Source: CAZNPH01 sp964574985 (GTDB lineage Bacteria > Bacteroidota > Bacteroidia > Bacteroidales > SM23-62). Taken from it: 64,000 bases of DNA. The stretch lies in contig CAZNPH010000002.1 in assembly GCA_964574985.1 (NCBI GenBank), positions 186,001-250,000 on the forward strand, in the 5' to 3' direction. A program made the translations under genes and the position numbers. Positions 44,601 to 52,289 of the stretch are shown in pieces. Positions within the stretch are counted from its first letter, which is position 1; each line of letters begins with the position of its first letter. The notes beneath the pieces were generated by a model. The model saw nothing but the letters and a program-made list of their open reading frames with translations, had not been told where the DNA came from and ran no database searches.

Positions 44601-46927
44601 ATTTCGATGAGAACTGGGAGTTCACACTGAATGAGGATCTGGATATCCATTCCATCGAAGCAGGCAAGGGATACTGGAAGAAAGTTTGTTTACCCCATGA
44701 CTGGAGTATAGAAAAAGGATTTGACCGGGACAATCCCTCCGGGGGGAGGGGCGGGTATTTCCCGGGAGGCACCGGGTGGTACAAAAGAGAATTTGAAATT
44801 CCTCCGGAAGGCCGGGAAAGGCATCTGCTCATTGTGTTCGACGGGGTGTACAAGGATGCGGACATATGGGTGAACGGACGGCATGTGGGTTTCCACCGCC
44901 ACGGATACCTGAGCTTTTATTACGACATCACGGACTTTGTGCGGACCGATACCACAAATGTCATTGTCCTCAGAGTGGATAATACCGATCTGCCCCACGA
45001 CCGCTGGTATTCGGGATGCGGCATCTACAGGCATGTCTGGCTGAATTACCTTTCGGGTGTGCACATTCCCGTATGGGGAACATATATAACCACTCCCCGG
45101 ATCTCTGAAGAGAAAGCCCGGGTGGAAATCAAAACGGATGTTGTCAACGAACACGGGGAAGAAACCGGGTGCAGGATCAAAGCAGAGATCCGGGACGCTT
45201 CAGGGGAATTATGCGGAGAAAGCATTTCCGAAGATATTGTATTATCTCCGGGTGATACCCACCGGTTCGTTCAGCATATCGAAGTGCCTGCTCCTGATCT
45301 GTGGTCTCCTGAGCACCCGGCCATGTATTATGCCAGGCAAACCGTTTACAGCAGCGGCCGGGCAACGGACCGGCTGAGCACACCTTTTGGCATCAGGAAA
45401 GTTGAGTTTTCCGCGGAAAAGGGATTTTTGCTGAATGGGAAGAGAATATTCCTTGCCGGAGTGAACAACCATCATGACGCGGGATGTGTGGGTGCGGCGG
45501 TCCCCGAACGGACTCTCTACCTTCGGCTCAAAACTCTGAAGGAGATGGGCTGTAAAGCGATCCGCACGGCCCATAATCCCCATGCTCCGGAATTGTTGAA
45601 TATGTGTGATACCATGGGCATCCTGATCATTGATGAAGCTTTTGACAAATGGGAGATCAACGAATTCGGGATCCCCGGCAAATGGAAGGTGCACCTGCCT
45701 TCCTTTGGTTTTAAGGAAAACCGGGAGACTTACCTGAAGGATTTCATCGACCGGGACCGGAACCATCCGGCAGTCATCCTGTGGAGTGTGGGCAACGAGG
45801 TTGTGGAGGCCGACCGTCCGCTGGGAGCTGAAGTGATGAAGCGGCTGGCGGATTTCGTGCATGAATACGAACCCACACGTTGTGTCAGTGCGGCATTGCA
45901 GCCCCCGGGCCGGGGCCCTGACGGCAGGCCTTTTGAAATGGCCTTTGAGATGGATGTTGTGGGGTACAATTACATGAACCAGTATTTCCTGGAGGACAGG
46001 GAAAAATACGGTTTCGTCCTGTATGCCAGCGAGGCCCTTGCCCGGTATACCCGCGATCTGAAGCATCCCCCGCCAAAATATATACCCGAACAGTCATTTT
46101 TCGATGCCGAAAAATATGCCTGCGGGCATTTTATCTGGACGGGGATCGATTACCTGGGAGAGGCGGTCCAGCCCTGGCCGCTGAAGGGATGGGAAAACGG
46201 TTTGATCAATACCTGCGGTTTCAGGAAACCTTTTTCCTATTACATTCAGAGTCTTTACTCGGATGATTCCATGGTTCATATCGCCGTGCGGGATCGCAGC
46301 GTAACCCGCCAGGTGGGAAAGAAGGGCTGGGACTGGCCACCGGTGGCTTCCCACTGGAACTGGGAAGGACATGAACAGCCTTTGGAGGTGTATACCTATA
46401 CCAATTGTGAAGAAGTTGAATTGCAGGTCAATGGCCGGTCCCTGGGTGAAAAATCCCTGAAGGAAAGTTTTCAAAAGGATCCTTCGCAGAAAATGATCGT
46501 ATGGAAACTGCCTTTTGAAGCCGGATGGATAAACGCCATCGGGAAGAATGGCGGAAAGGAGATATGCAGGCACCGGTTGAGAACCGCCGGTCCTGCAGAG
46601 GACCTGATTCTGGAAACGGGAAGGCGGTCACTGTCTTCCGGAAAACGGGAAGCCGCCCATATGGTAGTAAAAGTGACCGACGGGAACGGAACCCTGGTCC
46701 CCTCGGCCAGGAACCTGATCCAATTTACCCTGACCGGCCCCGCGGAGATCATCGGTGTGGATAACGGAGATCTGTGGAGCCTGGAGAGTTACCGGTCCGG
46801 CCACCGGGAAACCAGGAACGGGAAATGCCTGGCTGTCATCCGTTCCACGGGCGAAAAGGGGAAGATCACCTTCCAGGCGGCCAGTAAGGGATTTGATCCT
46901 GTTTCAGTAATCATCGATGTGAAATAA
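41660..46927 (+). CDS. Tri-enzyme fusion: sulfatase, PhoD-like phosphatase and GH2 glycosidase
   Basis: One 1755-residue frame with a signal peptide (cleavage near VCAND). Residues about 28-490 are an arylsulfatase-type domain: metal ligands in ILADDLGYGD (Asp38, Asp39), formylglycine motif C78-S-P-T-R, GKWHLGW, and YTSDNGG. Residues about 504-967 are a PhoD/alkaline phosphatase D-like domain with a fibronectin-like N part, HTGDIVYYD, FIKDDHDTWMDD and VCGDRHWQY. Residues about 977-1755 are a GH2 glycosidase: sugar-binding domain, immunoglobulin-like domain, RTAHNPHAPE, acid/base Glu1380 in WSVGNEV, likely nucleophile Glu1458 in YASEAL, and C-terminal beta domains. All three active sites look complete. 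It probably removes sulfate and sugar from the same periplasmic oligosaccharide (inference); the phosphatase-like domain has no clear partner role. The sulfatase needs a maturation enzyme encoded elsewhere. Confidence 0.9.
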   Translation: MIKTRTIKRYLTFGVLSLTATAGVCANDLPNIILILADDLGYGDLSCYGATKVDAKNIDRLAREGIRFTDAHTPSAVCSPTRYGLLTGRYPWRYPKLKTGVLHHRDTLSIGVNQPTIASLLKTRGYATAAVGKWHLGWGSGSNPADWNKELKPGPLEVGFDYFFGIPTVNSEEPEVFVENRRVAGLKEDDPIIGIRGYRMIGGESARYRHGHIDGRHTEKALEWLEKNKKGPFFLYFATCAVHTPVIPHPRFHQSSQAGEYGDFIQENDWRVGQILDWLDRSGLAENTLVIYTSDNGGADIIKSSGHPFYRKDPEVTTSYHYGHYPNGKVLRGQKSDIWEGGHRVPMIVRWPAQVEAGRVADGLTGLTDVFATLADILDIPLPENAAPDSKSFAPVITGDEDKPARTRLIMASMDGTLAIREDHWKYIDGQGSGGITSGKGRWNPDLPFDENEPPGQLFDLNADPGEHYNLYEQYPERVGRMKSRLREMEGEARSGESTDGGPYQATGIKICEVDDQGAIIWTRLTENKKRLGDDHPLPVVAYYDRRTGMQANNYSKHEDSVVVCFPEDSGIETIEGAVPGTGGMVNVACRKKGGEEWKETGWLSVDPERDFTRQVRLDGLKPGTHYEIKVFSRKNTGSGMGEVVEGQFKTAPAAGVASGVSFAVSTGQYYPRKDTLTGFRIYPEILELDPDFFVHTGDIVYYDVLGKSVPLARWHWARMYSQPTHVEFHRNMASYFIKDDHDTWMDDCWPDQNSTFMGDLTFEQGQKIFLEQVGMGRLTYRTVRWGKDLQIWMVEGRDYRSPNSMPDGPGKTIWGKEQMEWFRRTVAASDATFRILISPTPVVGPDRKGKNDNHSNSGFTYEGDKIRDFISGQKNMFVVCGDRHWQYVSVDDRTGIREYSCGPASDIHAGGWSNDQVMPEHRYLNVTGGFLLVEVDREDGRPCISFRHYGVDGKLLHEDKLTAGCIRRESAGDELRKKVNFDENWEFTLNEDLDIHSIEAGKGYWKKVCLPHDWSIEKGFDRDNPSGGRGGYFPGGTGWYKREFEIPPEGRERHLLIVFDGVYKDADIWVNGRHVGFHRHGYLSFYYDITDFVRTDTTNVIVLRVDNTDLPHDRWYSGCGIYRHVWLNYLSGVHIPVWGTYITTPRISEEKARVEIKTDVVNEHGEETGCRIKAEIRDASGELCGESISEDIVLSPGDTHRFVQHIEVPAPDLWSPEHPAMYYARQTVYSSGRATDRLSTPFGIRKVEFSAEKGFLLNGKRIFLAGVNNHHDAGCVGAAVPERTLYLRLKTLKEMGCKAIRTAHNPHAPELLNMCDTMGILIIDEAFDKWEINEFGIPGKWKVHLPSFGFKENRETYLKDFIDRDRNHPAVILWSVGNEVVEADRPLGAEVMKRLADFVHEYEPTRCVSAALQPPGRGPDGRPFEMAFEMDVVGYNYMNQYFLEDREKYGFVLYASEALARYTRDLKHPPPKYIPEQSFFDAEKYACGHFIWTGIDYLGEAVQPWPLKGWENGLINTCGFRKPFSYYIQSLYSDDSMVHIAVRDRSVTRQVGKKGWDWPPVASHWNWEGHEQPLEVYTYTNCEEVELQVNGRSLGEKSLKESFQKDPSQKMIVWKLPFEAGWINAIGKNGGKEICRHRLRTAGPAEDLILETGRRSLSSGKREAAHMVVKVTDGNGTLVPSARNLIQFTLTGPAEIIGVDNGDLWSLESYRSGHRETRNGKCLAVIRSTGEKGKITFQAASKGFDPVSVIIDVK

Positions 46928-46991
46928 AATGGTTACATTCACCATGGTTATGAAGTATTTAATATTCAATGATTAACGTAGACATATAAAT

Positions 46992-48950
46992 ATGAACAAA
47001 CTGGCGATCCATGCATTGATTTTCCTTTCAGCCTGTATGACACCGGCCGTGGCCCGGGAGAACAGTACCTGGAATCTGGAATCCCCCTCGGGAAACATAC
47101 AGGTCAATGTATTGACCGGGAAAAAGATCTATTACCGGGTGGTATATAAAGGACAGGTTGTCCTGAGCCATTCGCCTGTTTCGGTCAATGTGGACGGAAA
47201 ACAGCTCGGTTCTGATCCGCATATTGCCAGTGTGGAAAAGAACAACGTCCGGCAGGTCATCACTCTCCTTTACGGGACGGCTTCACGGATCCCGGATGAG
47301 TACAATGAGTTGGGCATTGAGTTGAAGGACGGACTGACGGTTATTTTCCGGGCTTATGACTGCGGGATGGCCTACCGGCTCCGGCTGGAAGGTTCCGGAG
47401 AGGTCAGGATATTTGATGAGGAAGTGAAGTACATGTTCCCTTCCTACGCCCACGGCTGGTTTCCGGACGAAGAGGATTATGAGACCACATGGACGTATGG
47501 TTCCGTTTTTGAACTGGACAAGCAAAAAAGACTGCCTCTGCCCCTGCTGATCCGGCCACTGCAGGAAAACAAGGCGGTAAAACTGGTCATCACCGAAGCG
47601 GATCTGCATGCCTATCCTTCCCTGTTCCTGCAGAAAACCAACGATTTGGAGATCCGGCTGAAGGGTGTTTTTGAAAAATATCCCCTTTCCACCGAATGGG
47701 GCGGATTCAACAACTATTCGCAAATGGTGACCGAACGCGCGGATTATATGGCACGGCTCAATGAGAACAAAAACCTTCCATGGCGGGTCATGATCATAAC
47801 CGACCGGGACGAGGACCTGCTGCACAATACACTGGTGTACCGGTTGTCCTCTCCTTCAGCGCTGAAGGATGTTTCCTGGATCAGGCCCGGACATCTGGCC
47901 TGGGACTGGTGGCATGATTATAACCTGGAAAATGTGGATTTCAGGACCGGTATCAACACAAAGACATACCTGTACCACGTGGATTTTGCCGAAAAATTCG
48001 GGATCCCCTATATCAATATCGACTGGAAATGGACAGATGCGCATGACCTGTTCGTCATGAACCCGGAGGTGGATGTCCCCTGTATCATTGATTATGCAGC
48101 GAAGCGGAATGTCGGGGTGATCCTGTGGACCCCTTCCCACACACTGTATTCCCAGCTTGAAGAGGCCCTGGACCTGTTTTCCGGATGGGGGGCAGCCGGG
48201 GTAAAGGTTGATTTTTTCAGCCGGGATGACCAGCTGGCCAATAAAATGTACGGGGACATTGCCCGGGAAGCGGCCAGGAGGAAGATGGTGGTCAATTACC
48301 ACGGATGTGCCCGGCCGGCCGGACTCGAACGGATGTATCCGAACATCATCAATTACGAAGCGGTGAAAGGACTGGAGGTTTCCAAGTGGGGGACGGAGAT
48401 CACACCGGAACATGATGTCCTGATCCCTTTCATCAGGCAGCTGGCCGGACCCATGGATTACACCCCCGGGGCCATGCGCAATTATCCCCCGGAAAAGTTC
48501 AATGTGGTGTATCCTCCCGGAAGCCAGGGCACCCGCTGCCATCAGCTTGCCATGTATGTGGTATATTATATGCCTTTGGCCATGTTGTGTGATATGCCCA
48601 CCGCCTATGAGGCCGAGCCGGAATATACTGAATTGCTCACCGGGATCCCCACAACCTGGGATGAGAGTCTGCCCCTGAAGGGAGAAACAGGCCGGTATGC
48701 TGCCATTGCCAGGCGAAGCGGGAAGGACTGGTACGTGGGTATTCTGAACAACAGTCAGCAACGGCAATTGGATATTGATCTGTCCTTTCTGGATGAGGGG
48801 AAATACCGGGCCACCATAGTCACCGACAACATCAATGCGGATAAAGTGCCCTGGGATTATGACAGGGAGGAAAAGACGGTGGACAGGGAGAGTGTGATAC
48901 CGGTAATCCTCCAGGAAGGGGGCGGCGCTTTCATCAGGATGGAAAAATAA
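46992..48950 (+). CDS. GH97 family glycoside hydrolase
   Basis: The 652-residue secreted protein has a signal peptide (MNKLAIHALIFLSACMTPAVA). The N-terminal beta-sandwich (WNLESPSGNIQVNVLTGKKIYYRVVYKGQVVLSHSPVSV) is diagnostic for GH97; the barrel shows DVSWIRPGHLAWDWWHDYN, INIDWKWTD and GAAGVKVDFFSRDDQ. An Asp in VKVDF at the position of the retaining nucleophile suggests the retaining, alpha-galactosidase-like branch rather than inverting SusB-type alpha-glucosidases (tentative). It lies 64 bases after the fusion gene, in the same operon. Its stop is 1 base from the convergent gene's stop. Confidence 0.88.
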   Translation: MNKLAIHALIFLSACMTPAVARENSTWNLESPSGNIQVNVLTGKKIYYRVVYKGQVVLSHSPVSVNVDGKQLGSDPHIASVEKNNVRQVITLLYGTASRIPDEYNELGIELKDGLTVIFRAYDCGMAYRLRLEGSGEVRIFDEEVKYMFPSYAHGWFPDEEDYETTWTYGSVFELDKQKRLPLPLLIRPLQENKAVKLVITEADLHAYPSLFLQKTNDLEIRLKGVFEKYPLSTEWGGFNNYSQMVTERADYMARLNENKNLPWRVMIITDRDEDLLHNTLVYRLSSPSALKDVSWIRPGHLAWDWWHDYNLENVDFRTGINTKTYLYHVDFAEKFGIPYINIDWKWTDAHDLFVMNPEVDVPCIIDYAAKRNVGVILWTPSHTLYSQLEEALDLFSGWGAAGVKVDFFSRDDQLANKMYGDIAREAARRKMVVNYHGCARPAGLERMYPNIINYEAVKGLEVSKWGTEITPEHDVLIPFIRQLAGPMDYTPGAMRNYPPEKFNVVYPPGSQGTRCHQLAMYVVYYMPLAMLCDMPTAYEAEPEYTELLTGIPTTWDESLPLKGETGRYAAIARRSGKDWYVGILNNSQQRQLDIDLSFLDEGKYRATIVTDNINADKVPWDYDREEKTVDRESVIPVILQEGGGAFIRMEK

Positions 48951-48951
48951 T

Positions 48952-51900
48952 TTATTCCCCGGCCAGGCAATGGACGGAACCGTCCCGGCACACCAGGTAC
49001 AATTTTTCATTGGCCACGGCCATGCCTTCGAAAACCGCAGGGGACTCAAAACGGTAACCGGATTTTTTATCTCCTGTCTCTGCGGATACGGCCCACAGCA
49101 TCCCGTTCAGGCGTCCCCGGACAGCGGCAAGGGCTGAATCCGGCGTGGCTGGATCGGGATGGCCGGCGATCCAGAGGGTTTCTCCGGCCTTGACCATGGC
49201 CTTCGCCCTGACGGGGATCTTTCTGTGCCAGGTAAACGCTTCCACCGGATGGGCGAAAATGGTGTCAGCATCCGGGTCAGATTCAAGCTCTGCACTGAAC
49301 AGATCGAAGCCCTGTCCGGCCCGGTGCATTTCCCAGCGGGCTGCATGAGGGTAGGCCCTGGTGGCATAACCGGTTTCCTGATCAAAAACGATGTACTGGG
49401 CGGCCACCTGTCCCACCGACCAGTAGGAACGGACATGCCAGGAATCATCCAGCAATCCGGTGGTGGAATACAGTCTTTTGCCCGGATAATTCTGATAGTA
49501 TGAACGGTAGAAAGTGGAAGGTGTATTCTGCAGGGCATGGCGGGGCACTTCCATCAGGTTGTCCCAGTATTTGTGATCCCCGCCCCATTCTTCGCCTGTC
49601 CTTTCATCCGCCTCATAGTAATTGGGCTGCATGTTGGTCATCCCGGTGAGCGAAGGGTTGAATTTCAGATGACGCATATAGATGTGCTCCCCGTCGCTGA
49701 CCAGGATATCGGGCAAAGCCCCGGGGATCACGTATCCCGGATTGGGATTCTCCCGGGAAAATCCTGCATCGGTGAAGGGTCCGTGCAGATGCCGGCTGCA
49801 GATCTTTTCACCTGTCACCGCATCCAGTCCGTATACATAGATCCCGTTGTCCAGGAAAGACGATCTCCCGGCAGCAAAATACACCACCCCGTCCTCTACC
49901 AGGACACTGCCGTGCACGGGCCAGGCCGATTCAGGCTGGCCGTATGAACCCATCATCAGATCGGAAGGGGCGGCCCGGAAGCGCCACACAAGTCTGCCAT
50001 CCCGGGCACGCAGGGCATATACGGATCCGTCGGCCGAACCGAAAATGGCCAACCCCTTGTATATGGATGGCGGGGAATCGATCCGTCCCCCGGCGGTGAA
50101 CTCCCACAGGGGTTTCCCGGAGCCGGCATCAAAAGCTCGTATGCTGTGTTCATCGACGGATGCCACGTACAAAATATTCCCTGCAATGACCGGAGCACTG
50201 AGTCTGGTCCCGGTAACCCTGCTCCAGACCCTGGATAATTCCGTGGACAGGGATGTTCCGGCGGTCCCGCTTCTGAACGGATCGTGCCGGTAAGTGGGCC
50301 ATTCTCCATGGTATGTGGTTTCCTCCTCCCGGCCGGGTTCAAAAGGATACGCGGGACCTTTTTCAAGGGAGTTTTTGGGATCGGCTGTAAGCAATCTGTC
50401 AAAAGTATTTCTTTCGGGGGCCAGACTGAGTATGCCCCGGAGCATGGTTTCGGAATAGCATCTGCAGGAATGCGGCGGGGCATACAGGAGTCCGTTACAG
50501 GGCATGACCCCGTACGTGCAGGTCCCCCTCACCCAGTCGTTGATGGCCACTTCCCCGTTGTCAAGGTCCAGGAATTCCGCTCCGCGCCGGCTGTAAATCA
50601 TATAATCACAGGTTGCCTTGGAGGGGTAACAGCGATCGTGGTGCCCCGCGTTCCATATCTGTCCGCAGGGAACTATCCTGACCACCTCTCCGGTTTGAGG
50701 ATCCAGTCCAAGTGTCAGTGTTGCGTGAGCGATATCTTCTGCGTTCTCGTTCCTGTCGGTCACCCAGACGAGTCCGTCTATTATAAAAGCGTTCACCGAG
50801 CGCCACCAGGCGCCCCTTGCCCGGTTCATAAACCCCCACAGATAATTTCCCGTTTCCTGGGACACAGCGACCACAGATGCGCTGTTGCCCGTATTGAAAA
50901 GAGCGATCCCCTCCCCGCATCGTATGGGTCCCTGGAAGGCAAAATGTTCTTTCCTGCCTTCCCTGCTGCGGAATCGGAATGAAGGATCGATCCGGGATGT
51001 GGGATCATTTGCCCACAAAGCTTTGCCGGTTAATGCATCCAGGGCACCGATCACATTGCCCCGGGTGACATAGAATATTCTGTTCCGGTCCACGGCTATC
51101 CCCGATCCGCCCTTTTTTTTCCATACCTCTTCGGCGGTCATTCTGTTGAAGGCGGTGATCATGTAATGGTCATCTCCTTCATCCCGGGTGGCCGTGTACA
51201 GCATGTCCCCGGTCACCAGTATTTCAGTATACGGATGGCCCGTGCCGTAGGTCAGCAGTTCTTCCCCGGTAGAAGCATCCAGTGCCATGGCCGGTTGTTC
51301 GCTCCCTGGGGTGACATATACATGCCCGTCCATTGCCGCCAGCCTCCGCCGGTAATCGTCCGGTCCGGATGCCCAGAACTCCATGTCTTCATGCCACTTC
51401 TCATAGAACCAATCCGCCATCGGTGCCTCCCAGAGAAGGACACCGTTGTATGCATCCCGGGCGGTCAGCCAGAAGCTGGTCTGTATGCCGAAGTAGGCAG
51501 GGGGCGTTCTTTCCTCGATATAGAATACCCTCCCGTTTGCCGATACCATGTTGCTGACCGTGGGCGGGAACTTTTCGTGGTGCTTGGACCATTTTGGCCC
51601 GGCAACCCACTGCATGTGTTTTGGAGGGCCCACCAACCGGTCGTCGGCCACCGGATTGTTGTCTGCCCCGTGCAGGAAATGATGCCATTCGTCGGTCTCT
51701 CCGGGGACCGGTTTTTTGATCTGTTCCCGGCTGCTTCCTGTCCGGATCAGGGCACTGCCTCCGGGCACCAGGACCCGTATCATTTCTTCCTCTGAAATGT
51801 TCCCGGGATCATCCGAAACCAGGAGGTTGACAAAATTGTCGGTATACGGCAGGTGATTTTCCGGGCATTCCATGACCGAGACATCGCCGTATTTGCCTTC

Positions 51901-52182
51901 GCGGGCGATCCTTTTCCGTAATTTCTGTATTTTTTCTCCCTGGTGTGTGAGTCCGTGCACCACAAACCCGTTGCCCCGGTGAAGACGGGCGGTGAGCTTT
52001 CCGTTCCCGCATCCCAGATGAACGATCAGCCCTCCCTGTGTTCCGGTTCTTTCCAGTATCCCCGATGCCTTGCGGGGCAGAATATATTGGTTGCAGAGCC
52101 AGCCGGCAAGGGCCAGGGCGATGACCAGTAAAATGACCAATAATATTATCCAGCGCAGGATTTTATTTCTTTTCATACCCAT
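48952..52182 (-). CDS. Membrane-anchored methyltransferase/PQQ-like beta-propeller fusion
   Basis: The 1076-residue protein has a single N-terminal membrane anchor (about residues 10-28), a class I methyltransferase domain (about 45-165; IVHLGCGNGKLTARL as SAM loop, LVSDDPGNISEEEMIRVLVPGGSALI), then a PQQ-like propeller with blades such as AMALDASTGEELLTYGTG, ALDALTGKALWAND and RAFDAGSGKPLWEFTAGG. The combination recurs in Bacteroidota and Planctomycetes; the function is not established. PQQ itself may not be bound. It lies at the edge of the glycan locus, convergent with GH97. A palindrome near its -7 box suggests control by a dimeric regulator. Confidence 0.82.
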   Translation of the reverse strand: MGMKRNKILRWIILLVILLVIALALAGWLCNQYILPRKASGILERTGTQGGLIVHLGCGNGKLTARLHRGNGFVVHGLTHQGEKIQKLRKRIAREGKYGDVSVMECPENHLPYTDNFVNLLVSDDPGNISEEEMIRVLVPGGSALIRTGSSREQIKKPVPGETDEWHHFLHGADNNPVADDRLVGPPKHMQWVAGPKWSKHHEKFPPTVSNMVSANGRVFYIEERTPPAYFGIQTSFWLTARDAYNGVLLWEAPMADWFYEKWHEDMEFWASGPDDYRRRLAAMDGHVYVTPGSEQPAMALDASTGEELLTYGTGHPYTEILVTGDMLYTATRDEGDDHYMITAFNRMTAEEVWKKKGGSGIAVDRNRIFYVTRGNVIGALDALTGKALWANDPTSRIDPSFRFRSREGRKEHFAFQGPIRCGEGIALFNTGNSASVVAVSQETGNYLWGFMNRARGAWWRSVNAFIIDGLVWVTDRNENAEDIAHATLTLGLDPQTGEVVRIVPCGQIWNAGHHDRCYPSKATCDYMIYSRRGAEFLDLDNGEVAINDWVRGTCTYGVMPCNGLLYAPPHSCRCYSETMLRGILSLAPERNTFDRLLTADPKNSLEKGPAYPFEPGREEETTYHGEWPTYRHDPFRSGTAGTSLSTELSRVWSRVTGTRLSAPVIAGNILYVASVDEHSIRAFDAGSGKPLWEFTAGGRIDSPPSIYKGLAIFGSADGSVYALRARDGRLVWRFRAAPSDLMMGSYGQPESAWPVHGSVLVEDGVVYFAAGRSSFLDNGIYVYGLDAVTGEKICSRHLHGPFTDAGFSRENPNPGYVIPGALPDILVSDGEHIYMRHLKFNPSLTGMTNMQPNYYEADERTGEEWGGDHKYWDNLMEVPRHALQNTPSTFYRSYYQNYPGKRLYSTTGLLDDSWHVRSYWSVGQVAAQYIVFDQETGYATRAYPHAARWEMHRAGQGFDLFSAELESDPDADTIFAHPVEAFTWHRKIPVRAKAMVKAGETLWIAGHPDPATPDSALAAVRGRLNGMLWAVSAETGDKKSGYRFESPAVFEGMAVANEKLYLVCRDGSVHCLAGE

Positions 52183-52208
52183 GTTTATTGTTAACTACAT
52201 TTCGATGA

Positions 52209-52239
52209 TAAAGATAATATCACCGTTTCAATATTGAAA
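52209..52239 (-). promoter_or_regulatory. Promoter with 14-bp palindromic operator
   Basis: On the minus strand TATCTTTA (52209-52216; one base off TAnnTTTG) lies 27 bases before the propeller-fusion start. The perfect palindrome TTTCAATATTGAAA (52226-52239) sits between the -7 and -33 positions, a usual place for a repressor site. Confidence 0.5.
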
Positions 52240-52250
52240 GGCATTTGTGA

Positions 52251-52269
52251 ATCCGCATAAAAAGCGGAT
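52251..52269 (-). terminator. Hairpin after the hybrid kinase gene
   Basis: ATCCGC (52251-52256) pairs with GCGGAT (52264-52269) across an AT-only loop, about 20 bases past the kinase stop on the minus strand. No T-run follows on that strand, so factor-independent termination is doubtful. Confidence 0.35.
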
Positions 52270-52289
52270 GGGAATTGTTTTTTTGCGCT

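Noticed and set aside
47856..49049. A 397-codon minus-strand frame
   Set aside because: It overlaps the GH97 gene and the end of the propeller gene on the wrong frame and has no recognisable motif.
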